Source of the DNA: Syngnathus acus
Lineage: Eukaryota; Chordata; Actinopteri; Syngnathiformes; Syngnathidae
Direction of reading: 5' to 3'
Assembly (NCBI RefSeq): GCF_901709675.1
Contig: NC_051091.1
Location: forward strand, 8,032,967 to 8,096,966
Length of the DNA: 64,000 nucleotides
The notes under the pieces are model-generated. The model ran no database searches and was not told the origin of the DNA. It saw only the letters and a program-made list of their open reading frames with translations. How positions within the stretch are numbered: position 1 is the first letter of the stretch; every line of letters begins with the position of its first letter. The position numbers and the translations under genes were made by a program. Shown here piece after piece: positions 21,625-32,400 of this stretch.

Positions 21625-22251
21625 CTTACTAGTATCCACGCGTGAGTACTTATACAAAAAAGCTCGATGAGTCGGTAGGTGAATGTCATTGACGTCCACG
21701 CTGTCTATGGAAGACGAGGAGAGTCAAACGTAATGAAGTTATTAATGCTGTATACCGTCCTCTAGCGTAACGGAGGATAACTGTAGACGCACATTCAATA
21801 ACCTTTTGACCCAACAGTTCTTCGGCAATTTTGAGGCTCTTTGGTAAGAGACCAACTATAAGTTCTCCACCTATGGTGAAGCTCAATTATTTGTTTGTAT
21901 TGCCTTCACTTCTTGCTTTGGGAAACAAGGGTTGTGGTCTTACCTTAGCAAACTTCTCCGACAGTAAGGAATACAATGGCTATCGTAAATGAAGACATAA
22001 AGAACACAATTCAACTAAGACTATTCTTAAATCTTGTGACCAACATTGATTACTTCTTATTGTGGCTTTCATGTCTCAAGATCTTTTTCTCTCCTTTAGT
22101 GTCAGTCAGACAATAAAATAATGTCATTAAATATTATTTTATTATTAATACATTATATTTTATTTGTATGATTAAAATGTCCTATTTCCTAAACACCAGG
22201 ACTGTGTATCCTGGGATTAATTTACACAGTATATTTGATTATGTGAATGTA

Positions 22252-22284
<33 letters not shown>

Positions 22285-23084
22285 TATATTTATAACGCAC
22301 TTTACATTAAGAGGAATCTCAAAGTGCTACATGGCAAGTAAAAACAACGAAACAAAGCCTGAATCATCTAAGGAAAGATGTGAGTAATTCTCAAGTGTAT
22401 TGCTCGATACTCACATGGAAGAGGGGAAACTTTTGTGAGTGCAGACAATTGGATTATCACTGTCTCACTTAACTACAAACAGGTTATGTTATTGTGCAAA
22501 CATAGAACATAAAATGTCAACTATATCACTTGATTGTAATAAATAGTAATAATTAATAAATAATAAATAATCTCAGTTGAATAGACAGACGCAAAATGCA
22601 GTGAAATGAAATATTGAGGTAAAAACGCTGACTTGTTTCTGGAGTCCACACATGACTTAACACATTCGAATCCGCATTGAAGAAGAAAAAAAAACCTGTG
22701 AAACACAACATCTGACACACGGACATTTTTTATATTGAGTATTTTGGCACGATTGCACAAACAAGCATAAGTTTAGAAATAAACAACGATGATCCTTCAT
22801 TCGATGAAAATGACTGCTCATTGCTCCCGACTTGATACTGCCATATCTTTTTTTTAATATATACATTCAAGTAGAATCAGCGTGCCAAACAGGTGTGCGC
22901 TTTCACAGAGAAAAGATAGCAAGCTTATTTGCACATTAAGAAAAACTGTCTGGGGTCAACTGCATAGAACAATTATTAAACCAATACAAACATCTGAGCA
23001 AATCATGTATAAAGGTTATTGGAAACATATTGTAAGGAGAATCCTGCCATGTGGGCTGGATGACATCCAACATGGGCTGTGTTC
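21625..23084. other. Divergent intergenic region tsfm - endou
   Basis: About 1.5 kb lies between the divergently oriented tsfm start and endou. It must contain the tsfm promoter, though no TATA box is clear on that side. An (ATA)n run sits at about 22251-22282. No other gene is recognised. Confidence 0.55.
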
Positions 23085-23092
23085 TATAAAAG
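23085..23092 (+). promoter_or_regulatory. endou: TATA box of endou
   Basis: TATAAAAG lies 54 bases upstream of the initiator ATG at 23139. This leaves room for a TSS at about 23112-23118 and a very short 5' leader, as is common for genes of secreted tissue-restricted proteins. Confidence 0.75.
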
Positions 23093-23138
23093 GGAGACCA
23101 CAGCGAGGGTCTGTTCACCTTGTTTCCAGCGAGCCAGG

Positions 23139-25467
23139 ATGAAGCTCATTGCTGTCTTTGCACTTTGGGTCACTCTGCTCTGTCAGGCACACAGTAGTAA
23201 GACATTTTTTTTCCCTTATTATCACATCTGGATGGGTTCATGTATAATGACTAGGGCAGAGCTGATTGGCGGGACACTCCGAATAATGTGTTCCGTTGTT
23301 TTCTAGACTCCCTTGACTCATGTCAGGGTCGCTGTGGCTTTGGAACTGACAGTGCTTTTTCCTGTCAGTGCAATCCTTCCTGTGAGCGCTACAGAGACTG
23401 CTGTTCAGACTATGCAGATCTTTGTAAAGGTAAGTGCTTAATTTGAAAAGAAAAAAAAATCAGCTCATTCATCCAGATTTTCACGCCAAATATTCTAGTG
23501 TGACCACTTACATTAGAAAGAAAATTCTTTATCCACTGCCGAATACAAAAATGACACAATTATTGTGTACAGTGCACACCAAATTATCATTCAATTGTCC
23601 TATACAAAGCATGAACTTACTATTCCATCTGTTCTTCTCTGTATTTTTTTAAAGCGGGATCCACTTCATGTAAAGGTCGGTGTAATGAGAAGTACAACTC
23701 TCAAAATAAGTGCCATTGCAACTCAAAGTGCACGCAGTACAACAACTGCTGCGGCGACTATGCAGATGTATGCAACGGTAAGAAAATAAGATCACTGACG
23801 TGTGCTGCTCTATTGCCACATGGAGAACACCCGCTCACCTTCACAGGGTAGACCGTGGCCCTTAAGGTCACAACTAATAGTCAGATAAGTTCATTTTTAT
23901 TTTGCATTCACTTTTTTTTTTTTTTTTTATCTGATAGTTTTAATTAGTTTTTGCATTGGGTTTGTTTATTTTTGTCAACTATGCTTCATTTCTAATAGTT
24001 TTAGAATAATAGTAGTTTTCATTTTCGGTTGTTGTTTTTTTTTAGAATTTTTAGCAGAAATCAATTACTCCACGCAACCAGCAGGTGTCAGTGTAGTTTC
24101 AGATAAAACATTGTATGTTTGTACGCAGTCCTCGGGTCAAGCATGTCACATATTTTTGATGCTGTACATGTGCAGGTGGCGAAACCGGCGGTGGCTCCGT
24201 GATCACCGATGCTGAGATCAAGTCTATCTCTGAAGTACTTTACGTTCTGGACTCGAACCGAGCTTCAGCCTTGCAGTTGGTGATTGACCCCCAGGCTTTG
24301 ATCTCTGGATCTCAAACTGGCTCCCAGGATGATCTCTCCTCTCGCCCGTGAGGAAACACCTCAGATTTGACTATTTTCTATCACGTCAGTAGGACATCAG
24401 ATCTTGTTTATTTTGTGCTTTCAGCTTTTTCCGTTTTTTGGATGAGGAGGGTTTGTTCTCCAGGCCCAGTTATGCGGCTCTCTTGGCTCTGTTGGACAAC
24501 TACAACAGGATGACCGGACAAGACGAGGACGTGAGTCCCCAGGAGACAGCTGAGCAGGACGACTTCCTCAGGGAGACCATGTCCAATACTGAGCTGGGCC
24601 GAGAACTTTTTGCCTTCTTATACACGAAGGGTACGTCACTACACACATACAATATTTTGCTTCATCAAACGTGATGTTATTTTGTCCTCGAAGGTGTCTA
24701 CAAGTCAGAGGAAGAGTTCATATATGACCTGAAGATGATGTGGTTCGGACTGTACTCTCGCAACAACAGGAGGATGGATTCCAGTGGTTTTGAGCACATT
24801 TTTGCAGGTTTGAACTGCTTTCTTGTCCTTTGCTGGTTACAAATGTAAGCACTGATAATACATTTTATTCCATTTTCCATAATCATATTCAAGCACTCAA
24901 AGCACATGGAAGAATATAAATATAACTATCTCTGTTCTAGGTGAGATAAAGGGAGGAAAGGTGTCAGGCTTCCACAACTGGATCCAATTTTACCTTCTGG
25001 AGAAAAGAGGGCTCCTGAATTACTACAGCCACAGCTTCAACGGGCCTGTAAACACAAACCCTTACATCGTCTCGCTTTATCACATGTATAGCGCTTCCTT
25101 TACTGTCTGTCTCGTCTTCCTCCTCGCAGTGGACGACCTTCCCGGACGTGCTGGGAATGCAGTTCAAGTGGGACGGCTACTTCAAGCAAGTCGGCTCTGC
25201 GGTCATCGGCTGCAGCCCCGAATTTGACTTTGCCGTTTACAGTTTGTGTTACATCACCAGGCCTGGAAAACAGTGAGCGTCGTCCTCCCGCGTTATCCGC
25301 CCGTACTTGCTGGATTGGATTCACATTTTTTGTCTCTCTTTCTCAGATGTCGCTTGAGCCTGGGCGGGAAGGAGTTGATCATCCAAACGTACACGTGGGA
25401 AAACTCTTTCTATGGCGATGGCAAGAAATATATCGGGTCTGCATTTCCCGCAACACCCAGAAACTAA
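23139..25467 (+). CDS. endou: Poly(U)-specific endoribonuclease (placental protein 11 type)
   Basis: Secreted, metal-dependent endoribonuclease that cleaves RNA at uridylates. Coding exons: 23139-23196, 23307-23429, 23655-23777, 24176-24347, 24425-24630, 24694-24807, 24941-25047, 25130-25272, 25347-25467. They sum to 388 codons plus stop (human about 410). Residues 1-19 are a signal peptide ([19 protein letters not shown]). Two tandem somatomedin-B domains follow (about 21-60 and 61-101), each on its own exon with eight cysteines (CQGRCGF...CCSDYADLC and CKGRCNE...CCGDYADVC). The EndoU domain fills the rest. Its two histidine motifs are FEHIFAGE (H262) and GFHNWI (H277), and K320 in DGYFK is a candidate for the catalytic lysine. 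The gene has its own TATA box. Fish have several ENDOU paralogs, so the paralog identity is less certain than the family. Confidence 0.92.
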
Positions 25468-25588
25468 ACAAGCTACACTTGTACAGATCACACATTGACT
25501 GACGAGTAAAAGCGAAGAAACAATGTTTGGTGAAAAAAAATGCAATTCCAAAGTGATGTGGTCCCACTTGCATTTACCGCTATATGAA

Positions 25589-25670
25589 CTATATTGACAA
25601 AAGTATTAGGACACCTGTCTCTAATTTACCAACAGTTCCTCAACATTTGTAAGTGGAGAAATAAAAAGTA
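25589..25670. repeat. Tc1-like transposon end fragment in the endou 3' region
   Basis: ATTGACAAAAGTATTAGGAC at 25593-25612 resembles the terminal repeat of Tc1-type fish elements (TTGACAAAAGTATTGGGACA as I recall it). It lies about 125 bases after the endou stop. The first AATAAA after endou (25660-25665) lies just beyond it, so endou may use a signal within or next to transposon-derived sequence. No opposite end was found. Confidence 0.45.
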
Positions 25671-28042
25671 AAATGTGTCAAATTGTGCTTCAACATTTCT
25701 GAAGAGACACGCACAAGCATGAGAATGTGGCGCTCTGGCAGGGGAAGGATCCAACTGCGCCTAATGGGCCACGAAATGGCCATTTACACACCCTGAGTGG
25801 GTACAACACGGCCACCAAGCCTTGAGAGGAACACGCATGTGTTCATTGGACACAATTGCTTATTGTCTTATCCGAAAGGCCCAAAAAACAGTCTTTGCCG
25901 TCCGCACCGCAGAGACAAAAAGACATTAACCGATGCTGTTATGCTTGACCTGCTCCAAACAGTAGTCACCAGCTTAACCTGCTCATATCAGCTGTCGATA
26001 AAGCTGCAGCGTTTATGCCTGTGTGTGTGTGCGTGTGTGTCCAGCTGGGATGGGGGTTGATTTTAGTCTTTTTCACTCATCTAGGGTGACTAACAGGATA
26101 AATTCTGGTCTGCCGACAGAACAGGGGGACACACTTGCAGCCGTGTTTAAAGAAAGCATTACAGGAGATGGATCTGCCACTGATCCCATTGTCCACTGGT
26201 CTGTGCGCATTCATGCACAATAAGCGCCGTCAGTTTGCAGCACAACTCCGAGTCTCGGTCATTCATCTGCTTCGGGACTCACATGCGGTCGACGTGTTGG
26301 AGGGGGACAGTTTCTGCTGCAATTTTGTCGCGGGATATCAAATTTGCTGAGCGGGTGACCACTAAATTGGAAGAGTAAATCTTCTTTCTTTTCACGCTGC
26401 CATTTTTGCAGCCCAAACGCAATTGAATTAAATCACAGTGGGTCAAATAAAAGAAAAAAAAAGATTCAATTGTGTCTTTTGTCATTCACACAACTTCATA
26501 ATCGAATTATAGCTGGCCACCCGCCAGCGTGTCCTTGCATCTCCCCCAAATTGGCTTCTCCTGGCAGCTCTCGTGAGCCACCTGACTTTTGTTTTGTAAT
26601 TATATTATCCCGCTCTGTGTGTAGCATGTTGTGGCTAATGGCAGCGCGGGCTAGCCCAGCTGCACATGCAGAAACAAAGCTGCTTACAGGCCCAGACAAT
26701 AGGCCCGTGAAAAAGGGACGCCTGAAGGCGGTCAGCCAATGAGCACGCTCAACAGGGGGCCAACAGCGGCTTTGGAGAAGGGTTAAGGGGGTTTAGTGAG
26801 GCGAGGGGGTGGGGTCGAGGGGACTATTTTATCCGGTCCTGGGGTCCATCAATGAGATGGTTAGTAGGGGGGACACATGGTCAACATCACCCCGGGTCGG
26901 CGCTGGGCTGGAGGGAGGTTCAAGTGTGGCTTGGATGTGGGTCAATTCAAAAGTTGATGGGGGACCATGAAACTCGCAGCAACGTTCATTCTCTGCACTT
27001 TTTGTATCCTCTCCATATTGTCGCCACTATTTGCATATTATACTTTATGAAGTGAACGCACACATATGGAGAGTCACAGTCTGGGCTCAATTGGGTGTAT
27101 GAAACGGTTGAATCACACACTCTGGGTATTGTAGCCCAGCCTGGACTTGCAATAACTTACTTTACATTTACAGATTATGCACTGCAGGAAAGAAGGGGAA
27201 AAAAGGCAAACACAAACAATATTGGGCAAATGGAATCTCCAAACTTCAGCCACCACAATATATTAGAAACAACTTTACAAGTACCCCAGTTATGAGTTAT
27301 ATACTAAATACGTACATGTTGGGGACAAAGAAAAACAGTGCAGACTGCTGGATCTGGGTTGTGGGACAATTTGGGGGGGGGGCAGGAAGTTTATGGCTTC
27401 TCTTGCAATCATCTGAAGTCCCTGATGTATTCACAAATGAACACAAGTGCACTCTCACATACATGTATGCACTCCTCACCCTGCGGAGGTGACTTCTCTC
27501 GATGGACTTTGAGTATAGCAGATGGACAGGAGCCTATTTTGCAGCATAGAGGGAGTTGGAGTTTGTGCCTACTGAAGTGAATTTGATGGGTTCATTTAAA
27601 AAAAATAATGTTATCACCACTTTAGTCATAATGTGCAACTCACACATATATGAAAGACAGGATGATGTTTTCTGTTCATACTGAGACACCAGCAGAGAAT
27701 GGATGAACAACTGAGTGTCAGACTTACAGGAAAATATAAATGCTTGATGTAGCTAATTAAGCTAATAGCTGAACAAGGTATGATTCAATAGACATCTACG
27801 CTGTGACAAACTATAATTGGGGAAAAAATGTAAGTTATTTTACTTGTGCCGTGAGATAGCACATTTAACACGTTCAAATCATCTTTCCCAATTGAAATAA
27901 ATGGAAATGCAGTTAATCTGTTCCATCTGTGTTTTTGAGGACGAAAAATAGTACTATGAAGCATACATTACTGAACAGAAGAAATTTTTTTTGCCGCATT
28001 TGTTTGGACATTGTGCTCCTCCTTCTTGTGTACATGTCTTGA

Positions 28043-28056
28043 CCACCAGGGGGCAG
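28043..28056 (+). promoter_or_regulatory. CTCF-type binding motif
   Basis: CCACCAGGGGGCAG fits every position of the core consensus CCASYAGRKGGCRS. It lies in the spacer between endou and neurod4, where an insulator between a secreted-enzyme gene and a neural transcription-factor gene would make sense. Occupancy is inferred, not seen. Confidence 0.55.
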
Positions 28057-28330
28057 TATCACCCGAACATAAGGATATACAAAGAGTAAGCCACAGTAAT
28101 ATTAGTCACTTCATGATTATGACATCACAAGACTAATGCTACAATTTAGCTCATCTGTAGCATTGCTCGTTAGCATTAAGCTATTTTTTTAAGCAAAATT
28201 TTATGAAATACATCATTGTGTGTAATTTTCTTAGTTTAATGTTTTCTGTGCAAGCCACAAGGTACCACCACTAAATCATAGCAAAGCAGTGTTACTTTAG
28301 TCAAGGCAGAATTTAGTGTTTAAATTGTGG

Positions 28331-28352
28331 AGGTGTACCTAATGAAGTGGCC
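28331..28352. repeat. Solitary transposon-end-like fragment
   Basis: AGGTGTACCTAATGAAGTGG followed by CC resembles the end of a common fish Tc1/IS630-type repeat and matches the 7400 fragment. It has no partner end nearby. Confidence 0.4.
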
Positions 28353-29519
28353 TGTTAATGACCAAATGCAGCATTTTTTGGAACATATGTTGTTTAAAAT
28401 AAGTAGGCCAAAAGAGTGAGCAGACAAAAAAAAAAGAAAAGAAAAAGCATGCAATGAAATGTCACATGTTTACGTGATTTGGATACCACAAGGTCTGAGC
28501 CCGCAAGCTTCTCTCCAGGGGGGGCAGTGGGCCCAACATTGCAATTCCCAATTCAGGCTGCAGGTGTGGAAAAGGAGAAGCTGGGACATGAACAGGGACC
28601 GAGAAGCTCACACTCTGGGTTTGCACTTTTTGTCAGGGTAAATAGAAAGGGCGAGAGCCTCGGTCAGATTCTGACCTCTAACTCAACCAAGTCAAAATTG
28701 TCACTTGACTTATGTGATGTTTTAATGCCAGCATGCATTTTATATTTTGAAACTCTTCTTATTTGGTTTGTTGTTTTATGTTTGATTCATTTCACTTCTT
28801 GATTGCTTTAAAAACATGTGGCAGATCAAAGTAATTTAAGCTTTATGATTCATAGACACTGTCTATGTAAATTTCACTGAGAAGTGTAATCTATGGCTTT
28901 TTACCTATAAAAGCAAATGATTTATTATTTATTTTTATCATATAAAATCAAATGATTTAAATATGTGCATTCATTTACAGAAATGTTGCGAATGTAATAA
29001 TCAAACGATACATTTAATTTAAAGTAGGATATTTTATTTTTAGTATCTGCAATTATGAAGGGAATGGATGGTCAACGGCTAATAACGAGAATGGAGCCTC
29101 GATTGTATTTCGAGATTTCATTAAAGCTACCCGCTCAGCGTGCATCAGGAGTTTTGCTTCTTTTCCAACGTACGTGAAACCTTGCACACCTCATGTGGTC
29201 TGAGCTGCCTCTTGGGTGAGCTGAACTTGTGCAACAGTTTAGCAGGCCGCCGCTGAGGGACGGCAGGCTGCAAGGGGGCATGCAGCAAACACCTGCTCAC
29301 ATGCAACTTCAAGCTGTCACATACAGTTAAGCTCAGGCGGCTGAGCGCGTCTCCCCAAACGTGCTGCCTCACTGCAACAAAGGGTGTCCCGACACACACA
29401 CACACACACGCACACGCGGGAGCGTCGTGTGGGCCTCAAGCCACGGGCCGGCCACGCGCAACTTGGCTTGGCGGGAGGCGGAGCTTGTCAGTGGAGGTTA
29501 AAGCCAGAGCCCCTGCAGG

Positions 29520-29638
29520 GTGACCCTCACTGAGACTACGCCGCAGCGCTGCAGAAGCACACAGCCACAAATCTCTCTTTGATGGACAAACGAGTCAAAG
29601 TCTGATCGTTGGACGCAGGACGAACTTCTAGAGGTCAG
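29520..29638 (+). other. neurod4: neurod4 non-coding first exon (approximate 5' end)
   Basis: A strong donor GAGGTCAG|GTACGT ends at 29638. The coding exon begins after TTTGCACAG at 30745, so a leader exon here fits the NeuroD family plan of one untranslated exon plus one coding exon. The exon contains a tiny upstream ORF of seven codons (29582-29605). The upstream limit is a guess. Confidence 0.6.
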
Positions 29639-30745
29639 GTACGTCTCCCATGCGTATTTTACATGATTTTTTTTTCTGTTTCATTTTGAAGCATAAATGA
29701 GTTAAAATTGTTAAATTCAAGTTATTTACTAGTTTGGGAGAGGGAGTAACCTCTACAAACTGCGACACAGCCACAAGGATTATTAGAAAATAACAATTTG
29801 TAACATAAATGTATCAAATTTACATCTCAAGGGTTATTAAAAGGAAATTGGGATGTAATATTTCTGCATTTGGAGATACATGTCAATTCATCTCGAGTTC
29901 TCCGTGTCTGATCTGGGGTCGTCAGGGTTCCATTTTAATCCCGTGCTCGCCGCTTCATCCGCGGAGTAAATCCTACGATGGCCCAGATTGGACTTTCAAC
30001 CTGCCAGTGAGTTTATCCTTCCGGGGCTTTACCAGTTCAGACAGTGACTGGGATTATAACCAAGTGAGACAGAGAAACAAGAACGAAAAGGATCCCCAAG
30101 TTGTTTCCTTCATGGATGTAAAACGCTTGGGCCAATAAGCAACTGTAGGAGAAGGAGAACTGTCCGGTGCTGAAATGTAGTGAAACTACAATATCCAGCT
30201 GAAATGTTATCATTATTTTAAAATGTTTTAGATTGTTATGATCCACCAATTTCTGGATTCACTCATTTTGTAGACATTGTAATAATGTGGGGGGATTGGA
30301 ACTTGTTTTTTAATGATCAAAGAAGCTGTTCGCGTCCTCTATAAAATGCATTAAATATTATGGAAAAAAAAAAAGAGCAAGAATGGGTAGGCAGAATTCT
30401 GTAGAATGAGACCATGAGAGATTTTTTGAGACTTTTAAAATGTTAATACATGACGATGATGAGTTTTTGTGGGAATAAAACTCCCAAAGACATATCTGTA
30501 TCTTCGAGGTACTAGGTAGGTAAAGGATCTGAAAATGGCCGGTAGTGATTAACAAGAATTATAGAACTACATTTGTGGTTTTATTTTCCAGCACTGCGAA
30601 ACAGCATTTGACCTTCTCGTAGGCAACCAAAATATCACCAATAATGCAAACTCAGCAATATTAACTTCAATAATTCCATCTCATCAGATGAAGTGAATGG
30701 CGTCTCGTATTACGGCTCACATTGGACGATTGTGTGTTTGCACAG
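29639..30745 (+). other. neurod4: neurod4 intron
   Basis: About 1.1 kb between the leader donor and the coding-exon acceptor. A 109-codon open frame at 29809-30138 shows no recognisable family and is taken as chance. Confidence 0.55.
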
Positions 30746-30748
30746 ACG

Positions 30749-31723
30749 ATGATGATCAAGCGCTATGCGAGACAAGGAGACGGCGAGGAGGACGTTAGCC
30801 CCGCGCAATGGATGGAGGGTGACGTGAGCTCACCCGACGGCGACGGCCCTTTGACCTCAAACCGCTGCAGAGCGCATCAGGCCAAGGAGGAGGGCAGCGA
30901 GGAGGTTGAGGAAGACGAGGAGGAAGACGCGGCAGGCCAGGATGATGAGAACGAATCCAAGCAGTGCGGCCCCAAGAGGAAGCGGCTGACCAAGGGCAGG
31001 CAGGAGCGCTTCCGCGCCCGCCGCGTCAAGGCCAACGCCAGGGAGCGCTCGCGCATGCACGGCCTGAACGACGCGCTGGAGAACCTGCGTAGCATCATGC
31101 CCTGTCACTCCAACACCCAAAAACTGTCCAAAATCGAGACCCTGCGTCTGGCCCGTAACTACATCTGCGCTCTCTCCTCTGCCCTGGAGAGGGGTCTTTC
31201 GTTGGAGAGCAGAGCTTTCATGGAGACCCTCTGCAAGGGGCTCTCGCAACCCACCACCAACCTGGTCGCCGGGTGTCTCCAGCTGGGCCCGGCGCCGGGC
31301 GTGGCCGGAAGGCCCGACGACAGAGTCCGCCCTCCCCCCGTGCCTCTGGGCGGCATGGCGAGCTACGCCTCCCCGGGCCTGCCGAGTCCGCCCTACGGCA
31401 GCTTTGACTCCGCCCACCTGCTCCAGCTGAGGGCCGTGAAAGGAGGGGCGTACGAGAGTCACTCGCCAAGTGAATATAACACCGGCGGGGTGGGGACGCC
31501 CCCCTACGAGGGGCCCCCCACTCCGCCCCTCAGCATCAGCAGCAACCTGGTCAGCAAACAGGAGCCGTCGCCTCACTACTTAGCCCCGCCCCACTACTCC
31601 CCGTCGCCCGTGGACCAGGGCCTGTACCCGCCTCAGACCGCCTATGGCGTGCAGACGTCATATGACTCCTACCATGCACCTCACATGACCCCCCGACAGA
31701 TAACCTCCGTCTACAGAGACTAG
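30749..31723 (+). CDS. neurod4: Neurogenic differentiation factor 4 (bHLH transcription factor)
   Basis: Atonal-type bHLH activator that binds E-boxes as a heterodimer with E proteins and drives neuronal and retinal differentiation. The coding region is one exon of 324 codons. The first ATG after the acceptor (30744-30745) is at 30749; an upstream in-frame ATG at 30722 lies in the intron and is not used. Layout: acidic N-terminal region ([10 protein letters not shown], residues 51-60), basic patch [19 protein letters not shown], bHLH at about 91-147 ([20 protein letters not shown]...[15 protein letters not shown]), then the NeuroD box [20 protein letters not shown] and a C-terminus with [14 protein letters not shown] ending SVYRD. 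These shared blocks favour NeuroD4 over NeuroD1/2/6. Odd residue: Cys140 in NYICALS, where NeuroD proteins I recall have Trp. Confidence 0.9.
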   Translation: MMIKRYARQGDGEEDVSPAQWMEGDVSSPDGDGPLTSNRCRAHQAKEEGSEEVEEDEEEDAAGQDDENESKQCGPKRKRLTKGRQERFRARRVKANARERSRMHGLNDALENLRSIMPCHSNTQKLSKIETLRLARNYICALSSALERGLSLESRAFMETLCKGLSQPTTNLVAGCLQLGPAPGVAGRPDDRVRPPPVPLGGMASYASPGLPSPPYGSFDSAHLLQLRAVKGGAYESHSPSEYNTGGVGTPPYEGPPTPPLSISSNLVSKQEPSPHYLAPPHYSPSPVDQGLYPPQTAYGVQTSYDSYHAPHMTPRQITSVYRD

Positions 31724-32400
31724 CAGAACCACCCTGCAAAGTGTAGACTCCAACTATTCCATCATCTGTGTGTGTGTGTGTGTGTGTGTGTTGCACAATA
31801 GACTAGCTGCAGTTAGAAATGACATGACATGATGTAAATTGCATATTTCTTTCCAAACTGATTACCAAATGGATCCAAGTGGGAATTCTCATGAAGGATC
31901 ATCTGCAATGTCCAAGCACTTCTATTTGAGCTCTTTTTTTTTTGGTAGCAACAAATATTCTACATGAATTAAATGTATTTTAATTTATTGCCTAATTTAA
32001 TATACACGATATTTGATCTGCAGTGTGTGTTTATATGATTGTTTTTGTATTTGTGGTGTCATTCCTCGCCATTTTTTGTGTGTAGTTTTTCTTGTGTGTC
32101 TCCTAATTTTGAAGGTCTGGAAATATTCCTTTTTGTAGCACTGTGTTGTAGATCTTGGGTGGAGACAAAGACAAAATGAAAGAAAACAAATGATTGGTTC
32201 ACAAGAAAAATGGGACTCTCAGGTTAGCAATGCTTATATTTAATTCCATAAGTTGTTGCTTTTGAACTTGTATTTGTTTCTTTTAGATATTGACATTAAA
32301 AGACAAATAATCAAGTGTGTTCAACGGCCTACAGCTTCCTTGTTGATGCCCGACTTCATTTCACTTGTTTTTCTTTTTCAATAAATTCGGAGGTTTATCC
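31724..32400 (+). other. neurod4: neurod4 3' untranslated region
   Basis: AT-rich tail with a (TG)n run at about 31767-31791 and a canonical AATAAA at 32381-32386. Confidence 0.6.

Larger units (their letters stand above)
25671..29500. other. Intergenic region endou - neurod4
   Basis: No protein-coding gene is recognised over nearly 4 kb. The region includes a transposon-end-like motif at 28331-28352, a CTCF-type motif at 28043-28056 and a (CA)n run at about 29393-29411 close to the neurod4 leader exon. It is a likely location for neurod4 regulatory elements, but none can be proved from one sequence. Confidence 0.5.

Noticed and set aside
29809-30138. 109-codon open frame in the neurod4 intron
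   Set aside because: No recognisable domain, no splice context and no partner exon; likely chance.
30857-31576. 239-codon open frame on the minus strand
   Set aside because: Exactly opposite the GC-rich neurod4 coding exon; a shadow of codon bias.
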